NCBI GenBank assembly: GCA_025357975.1
Contig: JANYKY010000266.1
Coordinates: forward strand, 1 to 24,724
Source: Gemmatimonadaceae bacterium
Lineage (GTDB): Bacteria; Gemmatimonadota; Gemmatimonadetes; Gemmatimonadales; Gemmatimonadaceae
DNA length: 24,724 nucleotides
Direction: 5' to 3'
In this document: positions 7,327 to 14,456 of the stretch, in pieces
Layout of the letters: each line of letters begins with the position of its first letter
How positions within the stretch are numbered: the first letter of the stretch is position 1
The notes under the pieces: model-generated
Seen by the model: only the letters and a program-made list of their open reading frames with translations
What the model was told of the DNA's origin: nothing
Databases searched by the model: none
Position numbers and translations under genes: made by a program

Positions 7327-7446
7327 GAACGGCCATCAGATACGACTACAACGACCCGAGGTCGATCGCATTCAGGAGGCGACCGGCCGAGCGACCGGTT
7401 CGATGTTTTCTTTGTTTTTCATTTCGTTTGTCCCTGATGGCCGTTC
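7327..7446 (+). other. Inverted-repeat leader region, possible structured RNA
   Basis: This is the core of the 298-bp gap between pgi and the aldolase gene. A perfect 13-bp inverted repeat, GAACGGCCATCAG at 7327-7339 and CTGATGGCCGTTC at 7434-7446, encloses 94 bases. Inside are a small hairpin (CGACC-CGA-GGTCG, 7351-7363), a direct repeat of GCGACCGG (7379-7386 and 7391-7398) whose parts can form ACCGG/CCGGT, and a T-rich run around 7404-7430. The layout is that of a closing helix around internal hairpins. It could be a 5' leader element, a small RNA, or a DNA cruciform or regulator site. No known riboswitch class is recognised. The rest of the gap (7447-7550) shows nothing beyond low-GC, T-rich sequence before the ATG. 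Confidence 0.4.
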
Positions 7447-7550
7447 CACGCTTTTGATCCTAAATACGCAGTTGCTTCTGATCTCGCTCCCCATCGCGCT
7501 CCTGCTCCAAACCACTTGCTACCTTTCTTATCAAGAACGAGTTTCAGCGC

Positions 7551-8954
7551 ATGCATGAAGAATTAATGAAGGGCGCAATCACGATTGACGATGGAGAAGT
7601 GACCGTCAATGACGAGGCCGGAATCGCCTCGAAGCAGATGGACTCCCTCGTGGGCGAAGCGGTATTCGGGGATCAGGACGGTAAGGACAATGCGCGCTGG
7701 CTGATCTGGGAGATCGGCCAGAAGGTCGGCGTCATCCCCTCTTCGATACACGATCTCTATCTCGCGCGCGGACGCGGCGAAATCAGTGGATACACGGTTC
7801 CTGCGATCAATGTGCGCGGAATGGCATATGACACCGCGCGTGCGCTCTTTCGGACGGCCACCAAGCTCGATGCCGGCGCTTTCATCTGCGAAATTGCGCG
7901 CTCGGAAATCGCCTACACCGATCAACGCCCGGGTGAGTTTGTCGCGGTGATAATCGCCGCTGCGCTGCGTGAAGGATGGCGTGGTCCGCTGTTCATCCAG
8001 GGCGATCATTTTCAGGTGAGCATCAAGAAGTTCGCCGTTGATCCGGCTACAGAAGTAGATGCGGTGAAGCAGCTTGCACGCGAAGCAGTCGCGGCTGGTT
8101 TCTACAACATCGACATCGATACATCGACACTGGTCGATCTCTCCAAACCAAATCTCGTCGAGCAGCAGCGGTTGAATTACGAGCAGGCGGCCGACATCGC
8201 CGTATATGTTCGCGGACTTCAACCGCAGGGGATCAATATTTCGCTGGGCGGTGAGATCGGCGAAGTCGGCACCGAGAACAGCACTGTCGAAGAGCTCCGG
8301 ACCTACATGGACAACTTCAATTCCACGCTCGCGACTCGCGGACCCGGTCTCGAGGGATTATCGAAGATCAGCGTGCAATCTGGTACGACTCATGGCGGTA
8401 CAGTTCTTCCCGATGGCACGATCGCGGATGTGAAGATCGATTTTGAGACTCTCAGAAATCTGTCGGAAGTGGCGCGAAAGGAGTACGGGCTCGCTGGTGC
8501 AGTTCAGCACGGAGCGTCCACACTCCCGGATGCGGACTTCAATCATTTTCCGAAGACGGAAACCGCAGAGATTCATCTGGCGACGAACTTCCAGACGATG
8601 CTGTACGATCGAATGCCGGATGCTTTGCGCCGAGAGATATATGAGTGGCTCCTGATCAACGCGAAGGACGAGCGGAAGCCATCGGATACAGACGATCAGT
8701 TTTTCTACAAGACTCGCAAGAAGGCGCTTGGTCCGTTCAAGAAGCGGTTCTGGGATCTTGACAAGAGCGTGAAGGAGGAGCTTGCCAGCGCGTACGATGC
8801 CAAGTTCGAGTTCCTCTTCACTCAACTTGGAATCTCGAACACCGTGGCGGATGTTGCAAAGCACATCAAGCCCGTGCGGCAGCACCGTACTCAGCCGCAC
8901 GAAGGAATGATTGTGCTGGCCGCCGCACCCGATGATGCCGACCTAAGTGACTGA
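7551..8954 (+). CDS. Class II fructose-bisphosphate aldolase family protein
   Basis: A zinc-dependent class II aldolase. The TIM-barrel core starts near residue 80 (YTVPAINVRGM) and has FIQGDHFQ with catalytic Asp152 and zinc ligand His153, SLGGEIGEVG (231-240) with candidate Glu ligands, SGTTHGG with zinc ligand His281, and VQHGASTLP with zinc ligand His320. All metal ligands of class II fructose 1,6-bisphosphate aldolase have counterparts. At 467 residues it is well above the usual 300-360, with about 80 extra residues before the barrel and about 100 after. The familiar HGGSGLP loop reads HGASTLP. Substrate could be fructose 1,6-bisphosphate or a related sugar phosphate; placement next to pgi, pyk and tal supports a glycolytic role. 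ATG at 7551 is used; ATG at 7566 in frame is an alternative, and neither has a clear ribosome site. Confidence 0.85.
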   Translation: MHEELMKGAITIDDGEVTVNDEAGIASKQMDSLVGEAVFGDQDGKDNARWLIWEIGQKVGVIPSSIHDLYLARGRGEISGYTVPAINVRGMAYDTARALFRTATKLDAGAFICEIARSEIAYTDQRPGEFVAVIIAAALREGWRGPLFIQGDHFQVSIKKFAVDPATEVDAVKQLAREAVAAGFYNIDIDTSTLVDLSKPNLVEQQRLNYEQAADIAVYVRGLQPQGINISLGGEIGEVGTENSTVEELRTYMDNFNSTLATRGPGLEGLSKISVQSGTTHGGTVLPDGTIADVKIDFETLRNLSEVARKEYGLAGAVQHGASTLPDADFNHFPKTETAEIHLATNFQTMLYDRMPDALRREIYEWLLINAKDERKPSDTDDQFFYKTRKKALGPFKKRFWDLDKSVKEELASAYDAKFEFLFTQLGISNTVADVAKHIKPVRQHRTQPHEGMIVLAAAPDDADLSD

Positions 8955-9390
8955 TCCGGAAGATCTGGCCTCGCCTGACACAAGGAAGATTCTTCAGGCG
9001 ATCGCCAGGTCAGCCGGTCACGAGCTCCGAAACGCGTTAAACGGCCTGGTGGTAAACCTGGAGGTCGTCCGCGCGCAGACGATGGCAGCACGCGTTCAGG
9101 TCGAGCCCTTTATGGGTCACGCGATCGCGCAGTCTGAAGACTCGATTCGGCTGGCCGAAGCATCGATTGCGCTGATGGCGTTGTTTGCCGGGTCGGCGGC
9201 TAACGTGAGTAGTGCCGGGCGCAGCGGCAGAAAACGCGAGGTGTGTCTTGAAGCGAGCGGCGATGGCGAAAGGGTCGAGATGGCGCTCCAATCGCTGGTT
9301 GCGCGCGGAGTTGTTTCCGTCGAACGGTCCGGCTCGACGGTTATATTAAGGCTCCCCGAAGATCGACCTGAATCGACCGGTATCGAATGA
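8947..9390 (+). CDS. Histidine-phosphoacceptor (HisKA-like) protein without full kinase domain
   Basis: A 147-residue protein starting at a GTG that overlaps the aldolase stop by eight bases and ending in an ATGA overlap with the NtrC-type regulator. Residues 15-45 carry an H-box, AGHELRNALNGLVVNL, with candidate phospho-His25, as in the DHp/HisKA helix hairpin. No sensor domain precedes it. The remaining ~100 residues lack recognisable N, G1 or G2 ATP-binding boxes; the end (GERVEMALQSLV..GVVSVERSGSTVILRLP) could be a shrunken HATPase-like fold as in ChpT/Spo0B-type phosphotransferases. The best reading is a phosphotransfer or docking protein for the response regulator encoded next. It could also be a degraded kinase, but the intact frame and coupling argue for use. 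Confidence 0.65.
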   Translation: MTDPEDLASPDTRKILQAIARSAGHELRNALNGLVVNLEVVRAQTMAARVQVEPFMGHAIAQSEDSIRLAEASIALMALFAGSAANVSSAGRSGRKREVCLEASGDGERVEMALQSLVARGVVSVERSGSTVILRLPEDRPESTGIE

Positions 9391-10859
9391 ACAAAGCGAA
9401 AATCCTGATTGCAGACGACGAGCTTTCGATGACGAACGCGCTCAGCGCGATTCTCACCAGCGAAGGCTACGAAGTCGCTGTTGCTCAGGATGGGAAAAAA
9501 GCATTGGATCAGCTGAGCACGGACGACTTCGGGGTTGTCCTGGCTGACCTCAAGATGCCCAAGCTCGACGGCCTTGCGTTGCTCAAGGAGCTGCAGCGTA
9601 TGGGCATTCCGACAGAGTGCATTATCGTGACCGGGCAGGGAACGGTTGACTCCGCGGTGCAAGCGATGCGGGAAGGCGCTTACGATTACATCGAGAAGCC
9701 ACTCAACGCTGATAAGCTCAACCGGCTGAAGGCACTAATTCCGAAAGCGCTGGACAAATTCAACGTTCAGGAGCGTAATCGGGAGCTGTCGTCAAAGCTC
9801 GAGAATCTCACTCATTATGGTGAGCTGACAGGACAGTCCGAAGAGATGCGCGCAGTTTATCAGATCATTGATTCGGTCGCGCCATCATCGGCCAGCGTGC
9901 TCATCCTGGGCGAATCGGGAACCGGCAAGGAGCTTGTCGCGCGCGCGCTTCACGCGAAGAGCGACAGAGCCAAGGGGCCATTCTTCGCGCTCAACTGCGC
10001 GGCGCTTCCGAAAGACATTCTCGAGAACGAGTTGTTCGGTCACGAGAAGGGCGCGTTCACCGGGTCGACGAACGAAAAGGCCGGCGCCTTCGAGATGGCC
10101 CACGGCGGCACGATCTTCCTCGACGAAGTCGCGGAGATGGCGACTGACATCCAGGTAAAGCTCCTCCGCGCAATCGAAACGCGTACGATCAGGCGGCTGG
10201 GCGGCAAGAAAGAAATCTCGGTCGACATTCGCATCGTTGCTGCGACGAATCGTGATCTGCAGAAGGCACTGGCTGAAAACGAGCTGCGAGAAGACCTGTA
10301 TTATCGTCTCGCCGTGGTCGAGGTATTTCTCCCGCCGCTTCGCGACCGCGCCGGTGACATCAAGCTGCTGGCGAACGAGTTCCTCGTTCGGTTTTCTCAG
10401 CAGAACGGCAAGAAGATCAAGGGCTTCGAGGCCGGTTCGTGGGAATGGATTCTTTCCCACAACTGGGCTGGCAATGTACGCGAGCTCAAGAACGCGGTGG
10501 AGAGAGCGGTGATCATGGCGCGGGGCGAGATCATCACGCCTGAGGACATCATGCCGCGGCATCTGCGGATGAGCGGCGAGATGCCGGCCATTACGATGGC
10601 CGCTGGCGCGTCTCTCGCAGATGCGAGAAAGCAGCTCGTCCTGAGAACTTTTGCCACCGCGAACGGTGATCTGGCGAGGACGGCGAAGATCGTTGGTATT
10701 TCCGTCGACGAAGTTCGGGCGGAAATCTCGGCGATGCTTCACACGAATGGCACATCGTACGCAGCGAAGTCGGTACCGGTGGAAGTTGTTGCCAGCAAGC
10801 CGAAAGCCCGCCCGGCAGCTCCGGCGGCTCCGGTTAAGCCCAAGGCCAAAAAGCGTTAA
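9387..10859 (+). CDS. NtrC-family sigma-54-dependent response regulator
   Basis: A 490-residue three-domain activator. Residues 1-120 form a receiver with acidic pocket D10/D11, phospho-acceptor Asp54 (VVLADLKMP), Thr82 and Lys104. Residues 145-380 form the AAA+ domain: Walker A GESGTGKE (175-182), the sigma-54 contact loop GAFTGS (222-227), Walker B GTIFLDEVAE (241-250) with D246/E247, sensor ATNRD and the arginine region REDLYYRL. The C-terminus has a diverged Fis-type helix-turn-helix (LARTAKIVGISVDEVRAEIS) followed by a Lys/Ala/Pro-rich tail of about 25 residues. Two departures are notable: GAFTGS instead of GAFTGA, and the weak Fis helix. It is translationally coupled (ATGA) to the phosphoacceptor protein upstream, which probably phosphorylates it or passes phosphate to it. 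It should drive sigma-54 promoters. Confidence 0.9.
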   Translation: MNKAKILIADDELSMTNALSAILTSEGYEVAVAQDGKKALDQLSTDDFGVVLADLKMPKLDGLALLKELQRMGIPTECIIVTGQGTVDSAVQAMREGAYDYIEKPLNADKLNRLKALIPKALDKFNVQERNRELSSKLENLTHYGELTGQSEEMRAVYQIIDSVAPSSASVLILGESGTGKELVARALHAKSDRAKGPFFALNCAALPKDILENELFGHEKGAFTGSTNEKAGAFEMAHGGTIFLDEVAEMATDIQVKLLRAIETRTIRRLGGKKEISVDIRIVAATNRDLQKALAENELREDLYYRLAVVEVFLPPLRDRAGDIKLLANEFLVRFSQQNGKKIKGFEAGSWEWILSHNWAGNVRELKNAVERAVIMARGEIITPEDIMPRHLRMSGEMPAITMAAGASLADARKQLVLRTFATANGDLARTAKIVGISVDEVRAEISAMLHTNGTSYAAKSVPVEVVASKPKARPAAPAAPVKPKAKKR

Positions 10860-10873
10860 CCAGAGGTAGAGAG

Positions 10874-11287
10874 ATGTCCGAATACGAATGGGACGATGAT
10901 GGCGGCAATGAGCCGCTGATCATCATCGAGAAGAGTGAGCCGGGAGTTGGGACGTTTCTGGCCGGTCTCGCAATTGGCGCCGGAATCGCGCTGTTGTTCG
11001 CTCCACGAAGCGGCGAGGAGACGCGCCGAGAAATCGAGCGCGGTGCCCGTAGAGTGTCGACGCAGGCTCAGGATTTCGTCTCCGACGTGACCGACTCTGT
11101 GGGACAAAAGCTGCAGGACGCGAAGGATACGGTGGAGAACCGATTCGATTCCGCTCGCAACGCTGTCGATCTCAAGCGACGTCAGGTGACCAACGCGGTT
11201 GACGCCGGACGTGCTGCGGCTCAGCAGGCGCGCGTCGAGCTCGAGCAGCGCATAGCAGAAACGAAGGCAGCGTATAAAGAGAGCTAG
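10874..11287 (+). CDS. YtxH domain-containing protein
   Basis: A 137-residue protein. An acidic N-terminus (EYEWDDDGGNEP) is followed by one membrane segment (about 25-43) and directly by LLFAPRSGEETRREI, the hallmark of the YtxH family (small membrane-anchored proteins first noted in Bacillus general stress loci). Residues 55-137 are a long, charged, predicted amphipathic helix or coiled coil. GAGG lies 7-8 bases before the ATG. The stop codon shares one base with the GTG of the following YihY gene, so the two are coupled. The role of YtxH proteins is not settled; the pairing suggests work at the cytoplasmic membrane. Confidence 0.8.
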   Translation: MSEYEWDDDGGNEPLIIIEKSEPGVGTFLAGLAIGAGIALLFAPRSGEETRREIERGARRVSTQAQDFVSDVTDSVGQKLQDAKDTVENRFDSARNAVDLKRRQVTNAVDAGRAAAQQARVELEQRIAETKAAYKES

Positions 11288-12192
11288 TGGCCAAACGGCC
11301 GCTCCATCTCAGGATCGGCTGGATGCTGCGCGATTACAGCGTACGCGTCTGGGATAATAGTGGTGAGGACAACGTTTTTTTTCTGGCGGGCGGGATTGCG
11401 TTCAATCTCATGCTCGCCGCTGTCCCGTTCATCCTGTTGTTCGCCGCCGGACTCGGCTATCTGCTCAATCAGTCGGCAGACGCGTCGTCAACCGAGATCA
11501 ATTCTCTCGTAGACCGGTTTCTGCCCCCGCATCCGAGCGGCTCGTCGCCGCTTGCGAATGTGCTCGTCCAGATCATCAAGTCTCGCAAGGCGATCGGACT
11601 CTACAGCATCATCGGCTTTGTCTGGTTCTCGACGCGGCTGTTCGGGTCACTGAGAAGTGTACTGTGCGCAATCTTCGATATCGATTCTGACCGCGGTATC
11701 ATTGCGGGAAAGATCTTCGACGTTCAAATCACGGTAGTCTCATCGCTGCTTCTTGTTGCTTACACAGCGCTCAACGCCTATACCGCGCTCGCGACGACGC
11801 GAGGCCTTGTGGTTCTTGGGCAAATCGGTGTGAGAAAGGACGTGATGGGAACGCTCGAGTATAATCTGGGGCAACTCGTGGCATTCCTGTTTATCGCACT
11901 CATGTTTTTTTCGCTCTACAAGTATTTGCCGAACCGAAAGATCAGGTGGCAGACCGCAATGATCGCGTCGATGTTTACGAGCATTCTGCTCGAAGTCGCG
12001 AAGCGGGTGTTTGGGGTTTATGTCACCCGATTCAACCCTGGCTCCCTGTATACGGGGACTCTCGCGGCTCTCGTCATCCTCGTTATCTGGCTGTATTACG
12101 CGGCGACGATTTTCATCCTCGGCGGCGAAGTAGCGCAAGTCTATGATCTGCGAAGGGTTAGGCGCTTGCAGCGAGAGGCGTTCGAGGACTAA
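11287..12192 (+). CDS. YihY/BrkB family integral membrane protein
   Basis: A 301-residue polytopic membrane protein with about six hydrophobic segments. FFLAGGIAFNLMLAAVPFIL near residues 32-51 corresponds to the conserved A..a.a.f..l.s..P motif of the YihY/BrkB family, and GSLYTGTLAALVILVIWLYY is the conserved C-terminal helix pair. Family members were once annotated as ribonuclease BN in error; BrkB was linked to serum resistance in Bordetella, and the biochemical function is unknown. It starts at a GTG overlapping the stop of the YtxH-like gene by one base. The C-terminus is basic (RRVRRLQREAFED) and probably cytoplasmic. Confidence 0.88.
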   Translation: MAKRPLHLRIGWMLRDYSVRVWDNSGEDNVFFLAGGIAFNLMLAAVPFILLFAAGLGYLLNQSADASSTEINSLVDRFLPPHPSGSSPLANVLVQIIKSRKAIGLYSIIGFVWFSTRLFGSLRSVLCAIFDIDSDRGIIAGKIFDVQITVVSSLLLVAYTALNAYTALATTRGLVVLGQIGVRKDVMGTLEYNLGQLVAFLFIALMFFSLYKYLPNRKIRWQTAMIASMFTSILLEVAKRVFGVYVTRFNPGSLYTGTLAALVILVIWLYYAATIFILGGEVAQVYDLRRVRRLQREAFED

Positions 12193-12266
12193 GTTTAGCG
12201 GCAGGAAAGTTGCAAGTAGTTCCGCGTGCCGTAGAGAGCGGCACATTAACAACCTGGGAGGCGCTC

Positions 12267-12491
12267 GTGCGTAAGCTATTGGCAGTGGCCATTCTGGCCG
12301 TATCGATCACCGCCTGCAAGAAAACCGCAAATGGCGATGTCGAAGTTCAAAAGCCTGTGGTCGGAACAGTAACTGATACGCTGAACGTACCCAGCGTCAG
12401 TGTCGTAACTGACTCGACAAAGGTGAACGTTCCAAAGGTCGTCACCGATTCCGCGACGATCAAAGTTCCGAAGATTCAGATCAAGAGGTAA
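12267..12491 (+). CDS. Small lipoprotein with Val-Pro-Lys repeats
   Basis: A 74-residue lipoprotein. The GTG at 12267 is chosen over an in-frame ATG at 12210 because GGGAGG (12256-12261) lies five bases before it and the product then opens with a proper signal (MRKLLAVAILAVSITAC, lipidated Cys17). The mature 57 residues repeat short units built on VTDS and VPKV (SVVTDSTKVNVPKVV, TDSATIKVPKIQ), giving an alternating beta-prone chain. No domain is recognised. It resembles the first half of the glycine-zipper lipoprotein at 71-547 in opening with LxAC-KK. A terminator follows 21 bp after the stop, so it ends the regulator/YtxH/YihY group. Confidence 0.75.
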   Translation: MRKLLAVAILAVSITACKKTANGDVEVQKPVVGTVTDTLNVPSVSVVTDSTKVNVPKVVTDSATIKVPKIQIKR

Positions 12492-12512
12492 TATCGATCA
12501 GAACAACGAATG

Positions 12513-12546
12513 AGCCCGCTGTCGCTAACGTGACGGCGGGCTTTTT
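12513..12546 (+). terminator. Rho-independent terminator
   Basis: AGCCCGCTGTC (12513-12523) pairs with GACGGCGGGCT (12532-12542) including one G-U pair, around the loop GCTAACGT, and is followed by TTTT. It closes the small-lipoprotein transcript just ahead of the SRP RNA gene. Confidence 0.85.
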
Positions 12547-12557
12547 CCTGTTATATT
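12530..12557 (+). promoter_or_regulatory. Candidate SRP RNA promoter overlapping the terminator
   Basis: TATATT (12552-12557) is a good -10 box with its end five bases before the predicted 5' end of the SRP RNA at 12563. GTGACG (12530-12535), 16 bp upstream, matches the -35 consensus at four positions and lies in the downstream arm of the terminator hairpin. Terminator and promoter are thus interleaved. Confidence 0.5.
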
Positions 12558-12562
12558 TCGAG

Positions 12563-12662
12563 TGCCCCAGGTCCCGGAGGGCGAAAGCCCGCTAACTCCG
12601 TCAGGACCCCGAAGGTAGCAGCGGCATGCGGTGTCTAGCGTTGCTCCGTCAGGCCTGGGGTA
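12563..12662 (+). ncRNA. ffs: Signal recognition particle RNA (small bacterial 4.5S type)
   Basis: The RNA of the particle that, with Ffh, targets ribosomes to the membrane. The apical signature is present: GTCAGGACC followed by GAAGGTAGCAGC (12599-12622), which contains the tetraloop and the asymmetric internal loop bound by Ffh. The termini pair: CCCCAGG (12565-12571) with CCTGGGG (12654-12660), plus two outer pairs. The predicted length of about 100 bases fits the small type lacking an Alu domain. It lies directly upstream of dnaX, as scr does in Bacillus subtilis. The exact ends are estimated from the pairing. Confidence 0.93.
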
Positions 12663-12678
12663 TCATCCCTCCCCAAAA

Positions 12679-14109
12679 ATGTCGCTCGCACTCGCCCGTA
12701 AATACCGCCCAAAAAGCTTCGCAGGCGTGGCGGTGCAATCCCACGTCTCCGACACTCTTCGCGGCGCCATCGCCCGCGGCAGGGTAGCTCACGGATATCT
12801 TCTTTGCGGACCTCGCGGCACCGGCAAGACAACGCTTGCGCGAGTACTCGCAATGGCTCTCAATTGCGAGAACAAGGCAAGTGACGGAGAGCCATGCGGC
12901 GAATGCAACTCCTGCACACGCATCTGGAGCGGCAGCTCGAGCATGGACGTGGTGGAGATCGACGCTGCATCGAACCGGGGCGTGGACGATGCGCGCGACC
13001 TTCGGGAGCGCGCCATGTACGCTCCCTCGGGCGATGACAGGTACAAGGTGTACATCGTCGACGAAGCTCACATGCTTACGCGTGAAGCGTGGAACGCACT
13101 TCTCAAGATCCTCGAGGAGCCACCTCCGCGTGTCGTGTTCGTTTTCGCGACAACGGACCCGCAAAAAATTGCGCAAGCCGCAGCACCCGTTCTAAGCCGG
13201 CTTCAGCGATTCGACCTGAAGAGAATCGGCACGTCAGAAATCGTAAAGCGTCTCCAATCAGTGCTCGGCTCCGAGGACATCGGGGCCGTCCCCGACGCGC
13301 TTGCGATGATCGCGCGCGCAGCCGATGGCTCGATGAGAGATGCGCTCAGTCTCACGGATCAGGTGATCTCGATCGGCGAAGGCCCAATTACCTCCGGAAG
13401 AGTGCGAGAAGCACTCGGCCTCGTTGCCGAAGATGAGTATCTGGCAATCATCGATCTCATTGCAGGGCACCGTGCGGGCGAGATGTTCGAAACTATCACG
13501 AGACTCGCGGACGGCGGGGTGGACTTCGCTGTATTCCTCTCCGGGCTGGCCGATATGCTTCGAGCACAGCTGGCCGTTGTGCTGAATGGAAAAGCCGACG
13601 GGATCACTCCTTCGGCGCTCGTGGCTCTCACCGCTCACCGAGATGATTTCTCCCCCGGTGATCTGCTTCGGATGCTCTCATTGCTCAGCGGCATCGAACC
13701 ACAATTTCGCCGCAGCTCGCAGCAACAGCTTCTGATCGAAATGCTCCTTGTGCGGTTCGCTCTTCTGGACCGTTCAATCTCGCTCGAAGAAGTGCTTCAG
13801 GGCCTTGGCACCCCGAACGGGCCACAATCTTCCAGCCCGCCCGCGGCCATCAGAGCGCGCCCGTACCAGACGCTGGCACGCGCTGCCGAAGCGCCGGTGC
13901 AGGTGGAGAAAACGCCGTTGTACCCTGAGCCACAGCCCGCGCAAAGTTCACCGGACTGGAAGTCAGAGTTCGACCAAAGCTCAAAGTCCTCGGCAAACAC
14001 GCGACTGACTACAGAAGCAGTGCGCGAAGAGAGATTGGCGAGATTGCGTGCGCAGGATCCAGTGCTGGATGCGGCCGTGCGCGAGCTCGATCTCGACCTG
14101 CTCGACTGA
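12679..14109 (+). CDS. dnaX: DNA polymerase III subunit gamma/tau
   Basis: The ATPase of the clamp loader that loads the sliding clamp. The 476-residue protein has Walker A GPRGTGKT (44-51), a zinc site with C63, C73, C76 and C79, EIDAASNRGVDDARDLRE (93-110), Walker B IVDEAHML (126-133), NALLKILEEPP and FATTDPQKI. The usual SRC arginine-finger motif reads SRLQRFDL, so the Cys is replaced by Leu. Domain III and a short, proline-rich C-terminal part follow, ending in LDAAVRELDLDLLD; the size is near that of gamma, well below E. coli tau (643). No A-rich slippery site is seen. The start is ATG at 12679; an in-frame GTG at 12631 lies inside the SRP RNA and is rejected. No Shine-Dalgarno is visible. 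Confidence 0.93.
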   Translation: MSLALARKYRPKSFAGVAVQSHVSDTLRGAIARGRVAHGYLLCGPRGTGKTTLARVLAMALNCENKASDGEPCGECNSCTRIWSGSSSMDVVEIDAASNRGVDDARDLRERAMYAPSGDDRYKVYIVDEAHMLTREAWNALLKILEEPPPRVVFVFATTDPQKIAQAAAPVLSRLQRFDLKRIGTSEIVKRLQSVLGSEDIGAVPDALAMIARAADGSMRDALSLTDQVISIGEGPITSGRVREALGLVAEDEYLAIIDLIAGHRAGEMFETITRLADGGVDFAVFLSGLADMLRAQLAVVLNGKADGITPSALVALTAHRDDFSPGDLLRMLSLLSGIEPQFRRSSQQQLLIEMLLVRFALLDRSISLEEVLQGLGTPNGPQSSSPPAAIRARPYQTLARAAEAPVQVEKTPLYPEPQPAQSSPDWKSEFDQSSKSSANTRLTTEAVREERLARLRAQDPVLDAAVRELDLDLLD

Positions 14110-14137
14110 CAACGACTTCAACCAGATACAGAACACG

Positions 14138-14455
14138 ATGACCGATTTTACGAAAATCCTCGAGCAGGCTCAGCAGATGCAGGGCCGGCTCGAAAAAGTT
14201 CAGGACGAGTTGGCGAGAATGTCCGTTAGCGGAAGCTCCGGGGGCGGTATGGTCACCGTCGAGGCCGACGGGAAGGGCCAGATTACCAAGGTGCGGGTTG
14301 ATCCGTCTATAGTGAACGCATCCGATGTGGAGATGCTCGAGGATCTCCTTCTGGTCGCACTCCGTGATGCTCAACAAAAGTCATCCGATCTGGCGAAGCA
14401 GGAAATGTCGAGGCTCACCGGTGGCATGGGCCTGCCGTTCAAGCTTCCGTTCTAG
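14138..14455 (+). CDS. ybaB: YbaB/EbfC family nucleoid-associated protein
   Basis: A 105-residue DNA-binding protein of the YbaB/EbfC family, which forms dimers with a tweezer shape. The N-terminal helix (ILEQAQQMQGRLEKVQDELA) is followed by the sheet GGGMVTVEADGKGQITKVRVDP, where the family motif is G.V.v...G...v..v.idp, and the helix VEMLEDLLLVALRDAQQKS. The C-terminal LTGGMGLPFKLPF is the usual Gly-rich end. The frame is open upstream to 14048, inside dnaX, but the ATG at 14138 begins the conserved part. It sits between dnaX and recR as in many bacteria, and recR starts one base after its stop. Confidence 0.93.
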   Translation: MTDFTKILEQAQQMQGRLEKVQDELARMSVSGSSGGGMVTVEADGKGQITKVRVDPSIVNASDVEMLEDLLLVALRDAQQKSSDLAKQEMSRLTGGMGLPFKLPF

Positions 14456-14456
14456 G

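Noticed and set aside
9885..10742. Long minus-strand open frame (285 codons)
   Set aside because: It is fully antisense to the AAA+ domain of the NtrC-type regulator and is explained by codon bias of that gene.
12631..12678. Upstream GTG start for dnaX
   Set aside because: The extra 16 codons would lie inside the SRP RNA, and the conserved DnaX N-terminus begins at the ATG at 12679.
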